Source: Nocardia amikacinitolerans NBRC 108937 (GTDB lineage: Bacteria; Actinomycetota; Actinomycetes; Mycobacteriales; Mycobacteriaceae). Taken from it: a stretch of 64,000 nt of DNA. The notes under the pieces are model-generated. The model saw nothing but the letters and a program-made list of their open reading frames with translations, made no database searches and was not told where the DNA came from. Positions 42,163 through 50,746 of this stretch are shown piece by piece. The stretch's first letter is position 1, and every line of letters starts with the position of its first letter. Made by a program: the position numbers and the translations under genes. The DNA lies in assembly GCF_001612615.1 (NCBI RefSeq), contig NZ_BDAU01000006.1, forward strand, positions 124,001 to 188,000, written 5' to 3'.

Positions 42163-42591
42163 ATGGCTGAAAAGGAAGGCACGCAGATCATTTTGGTAAA
42201 CTCGCACGGCCAGGTGCTGCTGTATCTGCGTGATGACAAGCCGGACATTCTCTACCCGAACATGTGGAGTCTGCTCGGTGGGATGCTCGAGCCCGGTGAA
42301 ACCCCGCTCGAGTGCATCGTTCGTGAGATCGCCGAGGAGCTGATCGATAACGCCAATGAGATCGGCTTCCAGCTCGACCCGGCCAAGGTGACGCACCTGT
42401 GCACACGGGACCTCGACTTCGGCATCGAGCACACCTTCACAGCCGCCGCCGACTTCGACATCGAGGACGTGACGCTCACAGAGGGCCAGGCGTTGCGATG
42501 GTTCTCCCGCGACGATGCCGAGAGAACCCCGCTTGCCTACGGCGACAATGCAATTCTCGAAACGTATTTCGGCTCCTTGACGTCTGCCTGA
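42163..42591 (+). CDS. NUDIX hydrolase
   Basis: 142 residues from ATG 42163, 15 bases after the fusion gene and surely co-transcribed. The NUDIX box G-x5-E-x7-R-E-U-x-E-E is complete: 'GGMLEPGETPLECIVREIAEEL' at about residues 39-60, with the metal-binding Glu pair in 'REIAEE'. Flanking strands 'IILVNSHGQVLLYLRDDKPDILYPNMWSLLGG' are typical. It hydrolyses a nucleoside diphosphate linked to another moiety, with Mg2+. Next to a sugar epimerase/aminotransferase, NDP-sugar or a related dinucleotide is a reasonable substrate. Nothing in the sequence proves this. Confidence 0.9.
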   Translation: MAEKEGTQIILVNSHGQVLLYLRDDKPDILYPNMWSLLGGMLEPGETPLECIVREIAEELIDNANEIGFQLDPAKVTHLCTRDLDFGIEHTFTAAADFDIEDVTLTEGQALRWFSRDDAERTPLAYGDNAILETYFGSLTSA

Positions 42592-42992
42592 TGGCTCGGT
42601 CACCCGAATCCGGTCGCCAACAGGCTCGGATATACCGCTGTGTTCCGAAAACTCTGCTGGGCCGAGGCCTCTGCCGGTCCCGCGGCTCAGCAGGTTCGGG
42701 CGCGATCTCGTCAGGATCGGGCCGCGATGAACTCGGGATTCCGGATGCCCGCGGTAAAGGCGGCTAGGGATTTCTACAGCCCGGACGACACATCCGGCTC
42801 GGCCTGCGGCGCAGCACCATCCAGACGACTATGGCCAAGGTCGGCGAGGCGGGCTGAGAGGGGAGTAACACTGCGGCGGTCAGACCGGTTCCAGAACGTC
42901 CGGGCCGCTGACCTCTCAACCATCCCCTGCCCCGCGAAGATCCGAGACCGTCGGGTCCGAGAACTCGCTGCGACAAGCCGGCCCGAGGTTGC
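42592..42992. other. Non-coding or decayed region
   Basis: About 400 bases after the NUDIX gene with no frame that looks coding on either strand. A 24-base segment at 42966-42989 is identical to 46911-46934 inside the SUKH gene. Frames through the region have many rare codons. Confidence 0.4.
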
Positions 42993-43166
42993 GTGCGGTG
43001 CGGCCGCGTGCTCGCGCGAGTCCACGCGCAGGAGCCCTGGGGCGATTTGCGCTATCTGGCTGTCCACTACCTTGTCTGGGACCGCACCGCATCGGGCTGC
43101 GAGCTTCAGATCTTCGATGAGCCCGACCTGCACAGTGCCTTTGAATTGCTCCTGGTCTGCGGCTGA
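42993..43166 (+). CDS. Possible short protein of 57 residues
   Basis: GTG 42993 to TGA 43166. The sequence 'RVHAQEPWGDLRYLAVHYLVWDRTASGCELQIFDEPDLHSAFELLLVCG' has a protein-like look with balanced hydrophobic and polar residues. No ribosome-binding site or family is recognised, and third-position GC is mixed. It may equally be the end of a decayed gene. Listed because it is the only coding-like frame in the gap. Confidence 0.3.
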   Translation: MRCGRVLARVHAQEPWGDLRYLAVHYLVWDRTASGCELQIFDEPDLHSAFELLLVCG

Positions 43167-43259
43167 TCCTGCCGACTCGCTGAACTCGGCATTTCAGGAT
43201 GCTTTATTTCTCGGTGAATTAGGACCGGCACTGTCCTATCTCCCCGACATACTCGAACT

Positions 43260-43772
43260 ATGAGCGAAATCGAATCGACTGCGGGACAGCCGGATCAGGC
43301 CGACATCACCGACTCCAACGATCCGAACGCGCCGTGGAACCAGGCGTGGGACCAGGAAGGCGGCATTGCCGACTGGAACGATGATGTGATCAAGGAGTTC
43401 CGGGAAAACTCGGGCAAGGTGGGTGGCGCTTACGCGGGCGGGGACCTCATCCTGCTCACCACCACCGGAGCCAAGAGCGGCAAGCGGCACACGACTCCGC
43501 TGGGACCCCTGTACCGGGGCGACACCATGTACGTGAGTTCGTTCATCGAGGACAAGTACCCGGCCTGGTGGTACAACATCAAGGCGAATCCGCAGGTCAC
43601 CGTCGAACTCCGAGACAAGACCTACCAGGCGACCGGCAAGGTGCTCGAAGCCGAGGACTACGACGAGTTCGCGGCCTGGGTGCTGGCCAACAACCCGCTG
43701 CTCGCGGATTTCCAGTCCAAGGTCGACCGGCCGATTCCACTGGTCTTGCTGACCTTCGACGGCGAGGGCTGA
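43260..43772 (+). CDS. Deazaflavin (F420)-dependent nitroreductase family protein
   Basis: 170 residues from ATG 43260. The family opening 'PWNQAWDQEGGIADWNDDVIKEFRENSGKVGGAYAGGDLILLTTTGAKSGKRHTTPLGPLYRGDTMYVSSF' and 'WWYNIKANPQVTVELRDKTYQATGKVLE' match the DDN/Rv3547-type split-barrel proteins that bind coenzyme F420. A nearly 30-residue acidic N-terminal tail is typical too. It would reduce quinones or other small substrates using F420H2 near the membrane. Confident family call; substrate unknown. It stands alone, with no obvious operon partner. Confidence 0.92.
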   Translation: MSEIESTAGQPDQADITDSNDPNAPWNQAWDQEGGIADWNDDVIKEFRENSGKVGGAYAGGDLILLTTTGAKSGKRHTTPLGPLYRGDTMYVSSFIEDKYPAWWYNIKANPQVTVELRDKTYQATGKVLEAEDYDEFAAWVLANNPLLADFQSKVDRPIPLVLLTFDGEG

Positions 43773-43956
43773 GCGCTTCCAGGAACCTTACAGCGGCGGC
43801 GTGCCGACATTGGCGGACACCGGGCCGCGCAGCTACACCAGGATCCGCCGGCCTCGGATCGGCACGGCCAGTTGATCTTCCGATGCTCCGCGATGGCCGG
43901 TTCGGTCAGCGCGGTTCGGTCGGTTGGCCCCAGAACGAATCGCAAGGGCGTCGTGC

Positions 43957-44736
43957 CTACCCGTGTCGTGCCACGTCCTCGCACAGGATGCTCGGCCAGC
44001 GAGCGAGATCGGCCGGTGTGTGCGCCACCTCCAGTGTGGCCTTCGGCAGCAGGTCCACCAGCGCCTCGGCGGTCGACACCGGATGGGCGGGATCGTCTAT
44101 CCAGGCCAACACTGTGGTCGGCACCTTGATCGCGGCGATCGCCTCGGGGGCGGGCAGGTCGCTCATCGCTGCCCCGCGGAGCAGTGAGGGCAGTAGGTGC
44201 TCGGCGACATCCGGCACGGTTTTCGGCGTTCCGAGAGTGGCCGGCGGGCGAGGCGCGGTGAGATCGGCACGGAGGAAGGCGTCGAGTCCCTGCTCCTCGA
44301 TCAAGCGGGCATTGTTCTTGTAGATGTCGGCCTTCGCGGCGCGGGTGCGCCAAGCGGTCGCGGGCACCAGCAGGGTGAGGCCGGCGAATCGGCCAGGGTC
44401 GCGGACAGCGGCATGCAGCAGTGTCCCGGTACCCATCGAAGGACCGACACCGTGCACCTGCTCACCGGGGAACCAGTGGTCGAGCAGGTTCAGCAGGTCA
44501 TCGGCCAGAACTGGCCACCGATAGTCCTCGGGGACGGTACGACCCGTCGAGTGGCCGTGGCCGCGCGCGTCGTACCGCAGCAATCGGGTTCGGCTGAGTC
44601 CGCGACCGAGATCGAGGTCCATCAGACGGTCGCGGTGGCGGCTGGAGGTGAGGCCGTGGAGTTGGACGACGGGATGGCCGCCCTCGTCGCTCAGTTCCAC
44701 GTCGAGGTCGGCGCCGGGAACGCGGAAGGTCGGCAC
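43957..44736 (-). CDS. Alpha/beta hydrolase
   Basis: 259 residues from a GTG at 44736. 'EGGHPVVQLHGLTSSRHRD' forms the oxyanion-hole strand, 'LLRYDARGHGHS' the next loop, and 'GEQVHGVGPSMGTGTLLHAAV' the nucleophile elbow G-x-S-x-G with Ser in GPSMG. 'VPTTVLAWIDDPAHPVSTAEAL' carries the Asp region and 'VAHTPADLARWP' the candidate His. It is a cytoplasmic esterase/lipase-like enzyme of unknown substrate. The usual second Gly of the elbow is followed by Thr instead of Gly, but the motif is intact. It is divergent to the condensation-GNAT gene by only 59 bases. Confidence 0.85.
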   Translation of the reverse strand: MPTFRVPGADLDVELSDEGGHPVVQLHGLTSSRHRDRLMDLDLGRGLSRTRLLRYDARGHGHSTGRTVPEDYRWPVLADDLLNLLDHWFPGEQVHGVGPSMGTGTLLHAAVRDPGRFAGLTLLVPATAWRTRAAKADIYKNNARLIEEQGLDAFLRADLTAPRPPATLGTPKTVPDVAEHLLPSLLRGAAMSDLPAPEAIAAIKVPTTVLAWIDDPAHPVSTAEALVDLLPKATLEVAHTPADLARWPSILCEDVARHG

Positions 44737-44795
44737 GGTGGCTCCAGAGTGCTGGTGAGACGGCGATCGCTCGGGAAGGAGCCTAGGATACCGTC

Positions 44796-46562
44796 ATGCG
44801 GCTGACCAACGTCGCGCACCTGCGCCTGCCGTTCGGCCGCCTGCTGGGCTTCGACGTCACCGTGAGTCGGGTGGGCCGGTCACTTCCCGTGTCCTTCGAT
44901 CAGCGACGCCACGTCGGCGCCGGCGACCGACCGGGATCCTGGATGGCGTTGTCCTTCAGGCTCTCCGCGCCGGTACCGCCCGACGAGCTCGCGACCGCCT
45001 GGCTGGCGGTGATCGAGCGGCACGGCACGCTGCGGTCGATCTTCGTGCCGGGCGAGGACGGCGAGCCTCGGCTGCACGAGGTCGATATCCGCCCTGGCGG
45101 TTGGGTCGAGCATGTGATCGCTCCTGGGCAGGCAGTCAACGATGCGCTCCGCGCCGTGCTCGACCGTGCTTGTTCGCCGTACGGTCGTCCTTCGCACCGG
45201 CTATGTGTGCTGGAGACCGCGGTAGGGCCGACCGTGGTGGTCGCCGCCGACCACTCGCACGTCGACTTGTGGTCGATGCTGGTGATCGCGCGTGACCTGC
45301 TCGCCGCGCTGGCCGCGGTGCAGCAGGGTCGTTCACCGTCGTTGCCGCCCGTACCCGCCTTCGCGGAGCACACCCGTTCGCTGCGGGACCGCCCGCCTGC
45401 GCCCGCCGAAGTGCACCGCCGCTGGGCAGAGGTGCTGGCGGGCAGCGGCGATGTGATGCCACGGTTCCCGCTGTCGCTGGGTGAGGCGACGTTGCAGGAG
45501 GAGCGCGTGGAGGTGCGCGATGTCCTGGATGTCGATGACAGCGCCGCGTTCTCGGCGCAGGCCCGCGACGACGGCGTCTCGACCTTGGCGCTGGTGGTGG
45601 GTGCGATGACCGAGGTGACCCGCGAGTTGGCCGGCACCGCACTGCGGGCGGTGTTTCCGGTGCACAGTCGGTATGACGCCACCTGGCACGACTCGGTGGG
45701 GTGGTTCATCACCAACTCGGTGCTCGAATCGGCCGACTCCGATCCCCGTGCCTGTGCCGAGGCGGTGAAGGAGGCCGTCCGGATGGGCTCCTGGCCGCTG
45801 GAGGACATCCTGCGTCCGTGGGGCGGGATGCCCGAGGTGCCGGGGATGTTCGCGATTTCGTGGCTGGACCTGCGTCGGCTGCCGGTGCGAGTCGACGCGA
45901 CCGGATTGGAGGCGCAATACGTCGGCGCGACGATTCGGACCGACGGCGTGATGCTCTGGTTCGTCCTCGACGAGGCGGGGCTGCACCTGCGCTGCCGGTA
46001 CCCGGACACTCCCGAGGCCCGGCGGCACGTTGGCGCCTGGCTGGACACGCTGATCGCCCGGCTGCAGTCACGGGCACGGGCTTCGGTCGGTGGTCGGCTC
46101 CGACTCGGCGACCGGATCTATCGTGTGCAGCGGGCGCGGCGTTCCGACGTGCCGGCGCTGGTCGCGCTGCTCTCCGATGACGAGATCGGCCGTACCCGTG
46201 AAGGTTCCGAAATTGCCCGCTACGAGGAGGCGTACGACGCCGTCACCAGGGATCCCTCGCACTATCTGGCCGTGGTCCGGGACGAGGGCGACAGGATCGT
46301 CGGCACCATGCAGCTCACCATCATTCCGGGGCTGTCCCGCGGCGGCGCCACCCGCCTCCAGATCGAGGGAGTTCGGGTCGCTGCCTCGGAACGCTCTCGC
46401 GGCATCGGAACCGCGATGCTCGAGTGGGCGCACGACCACGGCAGGCACCGAGGTGCGACACTCGCGCAGGTCACCACAGACCGGGTCCGCAAGCGGGCTC
46501 ACGCCTTTTATGCACGGCTCGGGTACGACAACAGTCACGTCGGGCTGAAGCGGGCGCTCTGA
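44796..46562 (+). CDS. Condensation-type acyltransferase fused to a GNAT domain
   Basis: 588 residues from ATG 44796. Residues 1-about 420 look like a stand-alone condensation (PapA-like) domain: 'PVPPDELATAWLAVIERHGTLRSIFV' and the active-site region 'VVVAADHSHVDLWSMLVIARDLLAALAAVQQGRSPSLPPVPAFAEH', where H-S-H-V-D fits the H-x-x-x-D catalytic motif. 'RAVFPVHSRYDATWHDSVGWFITNSVL' fits the second conserved block. The C-terminal 140 residues are a GNAT acetyltransferase ('YLAVVRDEGDRIVGTMQLTIIPGLSRGGATRLQIEGVRVAASERSRGIGTAMLEWAHDHG'). No carrier-protein domain or NRPS is nearby. Possibly joins an acyl group to an amine that is then acetylated. Rare arrangement. Confidence 0.8.
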   Translation: MRLTNVAHLRLPFGRLLGFDVTVSRVGRSLPVSFDQRRHVGAGDRPGSWMALSFRLSAPVPPDELATAWLAVIERHGTLRSIFVPGEDGEPRLHEVDIRPGGWVEHVIAPGQAVNDALRAVLDRACSPYGRPSHRLCVLETAVGPTVVVAADHSHVDLWSMLVIARDLLAALAAVQQGRSPSLPPVPAFAEHTRSLRDRPPAPAEVHRRWAEVLAGSGDVMPRFPLSLGEATLQEERVEVRDVLDVDDSAAFSAQARDDGVSTLALVVGAMTEVTRELAGTALRAVFPVHSRYDATWHDSVGWFITNSVLESADSDPRACAEAVKEAVRMGSWPLEDILRPWGGMPEVPGMFAISWLDLRRLPVRVDATGLEAQYVGATIRTDGVMLWFVLDEAGLHLRCRYPDTPEARRHVGAWLDTLIARLQSRARASVGGRLRLGDRIYRVQRARRSDVPALVALLSDDEIGRTREGSEIARYEEAYDAVTRDPSHYLAVVRDEGDRIVGTMQLTIIPGLSRGGATRLQIEGVRVAASERSRGIGTAMLEWAHDHGRHRGATLAQVTTDRVRKRAHAFYARLGYDNSHVGLKRAL

Positions 46563-46580
46563 CGGATCCCCGCCGCTCGC

Positions 46581-47354
46581 TCAGACCCGCTCCGTCGGGT
46601 CCGAGCTCCACCGCGAGACTCTGATCGCTCCGACGGCCAGCAAGGCAGCCTCGATCCGTGCATAGGTCGGCATACATCCCGGCTCGAAACACACATCTAC
46701 GTGCACATCGTCACCGCCGAAGGTCTCCGCGACAACCACACCGCCGCCGATTGCCGGGATCAGGAACGTTCGCACCTTCGAGTGCAAGCCATCTTGTGCG
46801 ACGTGCAGGTCCACTGCGGCGACCGCGTCCCGTACCCGGCTGGGCCCCTTACCGCGCCAGCTCTCGTAGTAGCGCAGCGGTGCCCAGGATTCGAACCACA
46901 GGACTGAACACGCTGCGACAAGCCGGCCCGAGGTGCAGAACCAATGCACGGCATCGGTATACGAGGCACCCACTTCGATGGCGTCATCCGAATGGCGCGG
47001 CAGCATGACAAGCCCACGTTCTGGAATCAGCACCAGCTGGTCACCGTTGGCGGAATCGCCGACCGGCACTCCCGCGGCGAAGTCGGCTTGCGCCAAATCC
47101 GGGTGCTCCCAGAACCAGTCCTCCGCCCACATCGTCCGTGCTTCATCGATGCTCGCCCGAATACGTGCCGGCGCCCATAGATTCAGCTCGTTGCACACGG
47201 TGCCTTCGCCGTATGTTGTGAGGAGGTCGGCATACCCGGGTGGCATCGCAATGCCCATCCGCGCTTCGAGCTCGTCGATCTCCGAAAGACGCACTGTGGC
47301 TATCTGTTTCGAGACGACGATCAGCGATTTCGGCGCGAACGTGTGCGGTGTCAT
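46581..47354 (-). CDS. SMI1/KNR4 (SUKH) family protein
   Basis: 257 residues from ATG 47354. The N-terminal 'SEIDELEARMGIAMPPGYADLLTTYGEGTVCNELNLWAPARI' is a textbook SMI1/KNR4 opening (E-x-x-x-G-x-x-x-P-x-x-Y-x-x-x-L-x-x-x-G-x-G). It is followed by 'DLAQADFAAGVPVGDSANGDQLVLIPERGLVMLPRHSDDAIEVG'. A C-terminal region of about 100 residues has its own alpha/beta segment ('TFLIPAIGGGVVVAETFGGDDVHVDVCFE'). SUKH proteins often protect against polymorphic toxins; no toxin is beside it. It shares a 24-base exact sequence with 42966-42989. Confidence 0.8.
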   Translation of the reverse strand: MTPHTFAPKSLIVVSKQIATVRLSEIDELEARMGIAMPPGYADLLTTYGEGTVCNELNLWAPARIRASIDEARTMWAEDWFWEHPDLAQADFAAGVPVGDSANGDQLVLIPERGLVMLPRHSDDAIEVGASYTDAVHWFCTSGRLVAACSVLWFESWAPLRYYESWRGKGPSRVRDAVAAVDLHVAQDGLHSKVRTFLIPAIGGGVVVAETFGGDDVHVDVCFEPGCMPTYARIEAALLAVGAIRVSRWSSDPTERV

Positions 47355-47375
47355 CCAGGCTTGCGGGCACCTGGA

Positions 47376-48203
47376 TCACCCGCCCGACCGGGGGTATCCG
47401 GTTCCGGAAGGCGAACCTTTCGGTGGAGGGGCGATGTCGTCGGTGACCGGACGCACGGCGGTTGGCCGCAGGGGCGGAAGATCGATGTCGCGTTCGATCG
47501 AGGTCAGGCTGACCGCGATGAGCAACAGCATCGTGACCAGGCTGATGACGACGATCAGCGGTGCGAGCATGGCCAGCGGGTCGGTGCCCGGCGGGGTGCC
47601 GTGATGGCCGCGGTGCGCGTGCATAGCCGCCATACCGGTGTAGTGCATGCCGCAGACCGCGACGCCCATGATCAACGCCGCGCCGACGGCGGCGGCCATG
47701 CCACGCACGTGCACGGTGAACCACAGCGCCGCGGTGGCGGCGACGACCGCGATCATCAGCGACAGAGTGACGACCCGCCAGTCGTAGCCGATCGTCGCGT
47801 CGGATCTCATCGCGTACATGCCCGTGTAGTGCATACCGCCGACGCCGAGGCCGGTGATCGCGCCGCCCGCCCCGAGCGCCAGAGGACGCGGCCGGGGCGC
47901 CTGCACGAGCGTCAAGCCGATGCCGACCACGACGATGGCGGTGGCCGCGCTCAACAGCGTGATCGGCACGTCGAAGCGGATCTGCGCGTCCTGGATCGAA
48001 AACCCCAGCATCGCAATGAAATGCATGACCCAGATGCCGGTGCCACCGATGGCCAGCGCGGCCAGTCCGAGCCAGAGCGCCCGGTGCTCACCCGCACGGG
48101 CGCGGGCGGCGCACTGCAATCCGAGCAGTGATCCGACGAAGGACATGAGATAGGCCAGCACGGGCGTCAGCCACCCGTAACTGAAGTGGTAAATATGCAG
48201 CAC
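47376..48203 (-). CDS. MHYT-domain membrane sensor protein
   Basis: 275 residues from a GTG at 48203. Seven hydrophobic helices fill residues 5-240. Three copies of the MHYT signature are present: 'WVMHFIAM' near 58, 'GGMHYTGMYAM' near 125, and 'CGMHYTGMAAM' near 190. The Met/His pairs are proposed to bind copper and sense oxygen, CO or NO. In other bacteria MHYT domains are fused to GGDEF or histidine kinase parts; here the protein ends after a short polar tail ('TSIERDIDLPPLRPTAVRPVTD'), so any output would need a partner. Stand-alone MHYT proteins occur in actinobacteria. Confidence 0.9.
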   Translation of the reverse strand: MLHIYHFSYGWLTPVLAYLMSFVGSLLGLQCAARARAGEHRALWLGLAALAIGGTGIWVMHFIAMLGFSIQDAQIRFDVPITLLSAATAIVVVGIGLTLVQAPRPRPLALGAGGAITGLGVGGMHYTGMYAMRSDATIGYDWRVVTLSLMIAVVAATAALWFTVHVRGMAAAVGAALIMGVAVCGMHYTGMAAMHAHRGHHGTPPGTDPLAMLAPLIVVISLVTMLLLIAVSLTSIERDIDLPPLRPTAVRPVTDDIAPPPKGSPSGTGYPRSGG

Positions 48204-48492
48204 TCGATCCCCGCTACCGACCGGCTTGGTCGTGAACCTCGAAGCAGTCTGTCGGCCCTCACGTTAACGGTGAGGTCCGGCCGGGGGTGCCGCAAAGCAT
48301 CAACGGGGACAGTGGCTTCAGTCACATGGCGGTTCGCTGGAAGGCAGCTCCGAGACCATCGACGACGACGCCTCCGTGCGTGCCCATCGCACGCACGGTC
48401 GAGCCGATGTCTCAGTTGCGCAATAGCTTTCGTGGGCGATGGACTGCTGCTAACGTCTTCGCGTCCGACACAGCCTACGGGACGAGAACGAA

Positions 48493-49173
48493 ATGACAGT
48501 TGACGCAACAGATTCGACGTCGGCCGCGGAAACACCGCTGTGGCTGCGAGGCCGCGATGCCGTGGTCGCGGCGGCCAAGCCCGAGGACTGGCGCAACGGA
48601 GCGCCCGACTACCACCTGACCGAGCTCACCGTCCCGCGCGAGCGAACCACCCAGCACGCGCCGGGGTCGCTCGAGGCGATCGTCGAAGACCTGGTCCGGG
48701 TCTTCGAGATGGAGGTCTCACACAAGAAGGATCCGGCGACCTGGGTCTCGCTCGTGGCCGAACACTACCGTGGCCGCGTCAACGGCGGACCGTGGCAGGA
48801 CGCCGAGGAATTCGCGCGGATCGGTAGCTACAACATCCTGATCGGCGACAACCCGTATTACGACGCCGAGAACGAGACCTTCGAGAGCTCGCACCACATT
48901 TTCCACACCGCGATGCCGAACGGATTCTTCTGGGAGGTACTGGAAGTGATGGCGGGCCCGCCGAATGTCACCTTCCGCTGGCGACACTGGGGCACCTACG
49001 ACGGCCCGTACCGCGAACACCAGCCCACCGGCGAGCTGATCGAGATGTTCGGCGTCACAATCGCCAGAGTCAGCGACGACCTCCGCATCCTCGAGCTCGA
49101 ACACTTCTACGACAACAGCACGCTGCTCGGCCCCCTGGCCCACGGCTGCCCGGTCACCGGCTCGAAGTCGTAG
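48493..49173 (+). CDS. SnoaL-like domain protein
   Basis: 226 residues from ATG 48493. The C-terminal 130 residues, 'ARIGSYNILIGDNPYYDAENETFESSHHIFHTAMPNGFFWEVLEVMAGPPNVTFRWRHWGTYDGPYREHQPTGELIEMFGVTIARVSDDLRILELEHFYDN', have the pattern of SnoaL-type cyclases and ketosteroid-isomerase-like folds: the 'VTFRWRHWGTY' strand followed by 'GELIEMFGVTIARV' and 'ILELEHFYDN'. These small alpha+beta barrels catalyse aldol or cyclisation chemistry, or act as non-catalytic polyketide-type proteins. Substrate unknown. Divergent from the MHYT gene. Confidence 0.7.
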   Translation: MTVDATDSTSAAETPLWLRGRDAVVAAAKPEDWRNGAPDYHLTELTVPRERTTQHAPGSLEAIVEDLVRVFEMEVSHKKDPATWVSLVAEHYRGRVNGGPWQDAEEFARIGSYNILIGDNPYYDAENETFESSHHIFHTAMPNGFFWEVLEVMAGPPNVTFRWRHWGTYDGPYREHQPTGELIEMFGVTIARVSDDLRILELEHFYDNSTLLGPLAHGCPVTGSKS

Positions 49174-49550
49174 CCGGTCAGAGCCGGGGCGCGACATCAC
49201 TCGACGTCCTGGTCGCCAACGCGGTGTGATGCCGCTGTCGCGGCTGGGCGCGGGCCTGGTCGACGAATGAGATCGGATGATCGACTTCAACATCCGGGGT
49301 CGGCTGCACGGCATCGCGGCCGCCCTCCCGCTTCCCTCGCGCGAGACAGCGGCCATCTGGTGAGGGTGGCGTCGATCGGCGCGCACGCGGTCAGTCCGAC
49401 CGCGGCCGTCGACTCCCGTCTTCCGAGTAAGTAACGAGTGTGCGCGCGAACACGATTCGAACCGTAGACATCGGCGCGCGGAGGGGACGAGCATGATGAT
49501 CGACCCGCGAAGCGGTGGGGCCTCGCCTCGGTGCGGCTCCACCTCCGTGT
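49174..49550 (+). pseudogene. SDR remnant and decayed sequence
   Basis: At about 49196-49400 the plus strand holds pieces of a short-chain dehydrogenase in shifting frames: 'LDVLVANA', then 'MPLSRLGAGLVDE', 'MIDFNIRGRLHGIAAALPL' and 'VRVASIGAHAVSPTAAV'. These correspond to consecutive SDR motifs (V-x-x-A-N-A-G, N-hydrophobic-x-G, catalytic-Ser strand) but with stop codons and frame changes between. N- and C-terminal ends are absent. The remaining bases to 49550 show no gene. Confidence 0.5.
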
Positions 49551-50495
49551 TCAGGACATGAACAGTGGGCGGTCGGCGTCCGGGATCCAGCTCTGCCCGG
49601 CGGTGTCGCGGTTGTAGTTTTGTGCGACGTGCTCGACGAGGTGGGGAAGTTGGGGGTGCGGGTTGCGTGCGGACCATAGGAGCGCAAGGGGGTAGGCGGG
49701 CGTCGGGTCGAGGATGGTGACGCGGCGGATGTGGGGATGCCACGGTGTGCGTGCGCCGTCGCCGGTGAAGGTCATCGACGACGGCGAGTCCGCGATGCGT
49801 TCGACGATCTCGGCGAGGCCTACCAGCGGTCCGCCGGTGTCGATGCGAATTCCGCTGTAGGCGGCGAGATCTCGGTAGAAGTCGGCCCATTCCGACGGCA
49901 CCGCGGCTCCCGGCACCCACGCCGGGTAGCCGGCGGCCTCACGTAAGGTCACGGAGGTGCGGCCCGCGAACGGATGGTTCTTGCCGACCAACAGGTGTAG
50001 CGGCTCCAAATAGGCTGGGGCGGAAATGATGTCGGGTCCGAGCGGGACGGGACCGCCGTGGACGCGGGCGAACGCGGCGTCGACGTGTCCGTCGCGCAGG
50101 GCGTCCCGCGAGGTCGTGATCGTGTTGGAGATGACGATCTCGGTGCCGATGTGCGGGTGTTGCGCGAGATAGAAATCCATCAGCTCGGTGGCGGCCATGC
50201 GCTTGCCGAGCACCGCCACCCGCAACGGCCGCACCTCGTCTCGGACCGCGCGTACCGCGGCGTGCGAGGCCGCGAGGAGGGTGCGCGCGTGCGGCAGCAG
50301 TCGGGCGCCCGCCGCTGTCGGGACGGTACTTTCGCGTCCGCGTTCGAACAGCACTGCGCCGAGCTGTGTTTCGAGCTTCGCGATGCGTTTGGACACCGCC
50401 TGCTGGGTGATGCCGAGCACGTCCGCGGCGTAGCCGAACTGTCCCTCGTCGGCCACCGCGACGAACGCGCGCACCGCCGCGAGATCGGGATCCAC
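49551..50495 (-). CDS. LysR family transcriptional regulator
   Basis: 314 residues from a GTG at 50495, chosen because GGAGGAGG lies 5 bases before it; a GTG 30 bases upstream is also open. The winged helix at the N-terminus is clear: 'AVRAFVAVADEGQFGYAADVLGITQQAVSKRIAKLETQLGAVLFERG'. The C-terminal effector domain has 'LRVAVLGKRMAATELMDFYLAQHP' and 'DAAFARVHGG', the periplasmic-binding-protein-like fold of the family. It probably controls the divergent flavin-dependent oxidoreductase gene at 50747, its nearest partner. Ligand unknown. Confidence 0.9.
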   Translation of the reverse strand: MDPDLAAVRAFVAVADEGQFGYAADVLGITQQAVSKRIAKLETQLGAVLFERGRESTVPTAAGARLLPHARTLLAASHAAVRAVRDEVRPLRVAVLGKRMAATELMDFYLAQHPHIGTEIVISNTITTSRDALRDGHVDAAFARVHGGPVPLGPDIISAPAYLEPLHLLVGKNHPFAGRTSVTLREAAGYPAWVPGAAVPSEWADFYRDLAAYSGIRIDTGGPLVGLAEIVERIADSPSSMTFTGDGARTPWHPHIRRVTILDPTPAYPLALLWSARNPHPQLPHLVEHVAQNYNRDTAGQSWIPDADRPLFMS

Positions 50496-50530
50496 CGCCA
50501 CCTCCTCCGACAAGTGGCCGCGCACCGACG

Positions 50531-50671
50531 CTAGGAGCTCTCCCGGTGGAGTTCGCGGACGCGAGCGATCACCACGATGCCGTAGCCGAGGCTGCCGAGC
50601 ACGACGAAACCACCGATCAGCGTCTCGATCAGGCCTTCGAGCCGAGCGGAGCAGCCGCGAAGCGGATACAT
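50531..50671 (-). CDS. Possible small single-helix membrane protein
   Basis: 46 residues from ATG 50671. The centre 'LIETLIGGFVVLGSLGYGIVVIARVREL' is one strongly hydrophobic helix, with charges at the ends ('HRESS'). It lies between the LysR start and the divergent oxidoreductase gene. The ribosome-binding sequence GGAG touches the ATG, so translation would be weak. No family known; could be a chance frame. Confidence 0.35.
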   Translation of the reverse strand: MYPLRGCSARLEGLIETLIGGFVVLGSLGYGIVVIARVRELHRESS

Positions 50672-50746
50672 CTCCGCTGCACCGATGAATTTCGGGCGAA
50701 TCCGCCGTCGGGTCCTCTGGATAGACCGAACGACAGGAGTCCAGGT

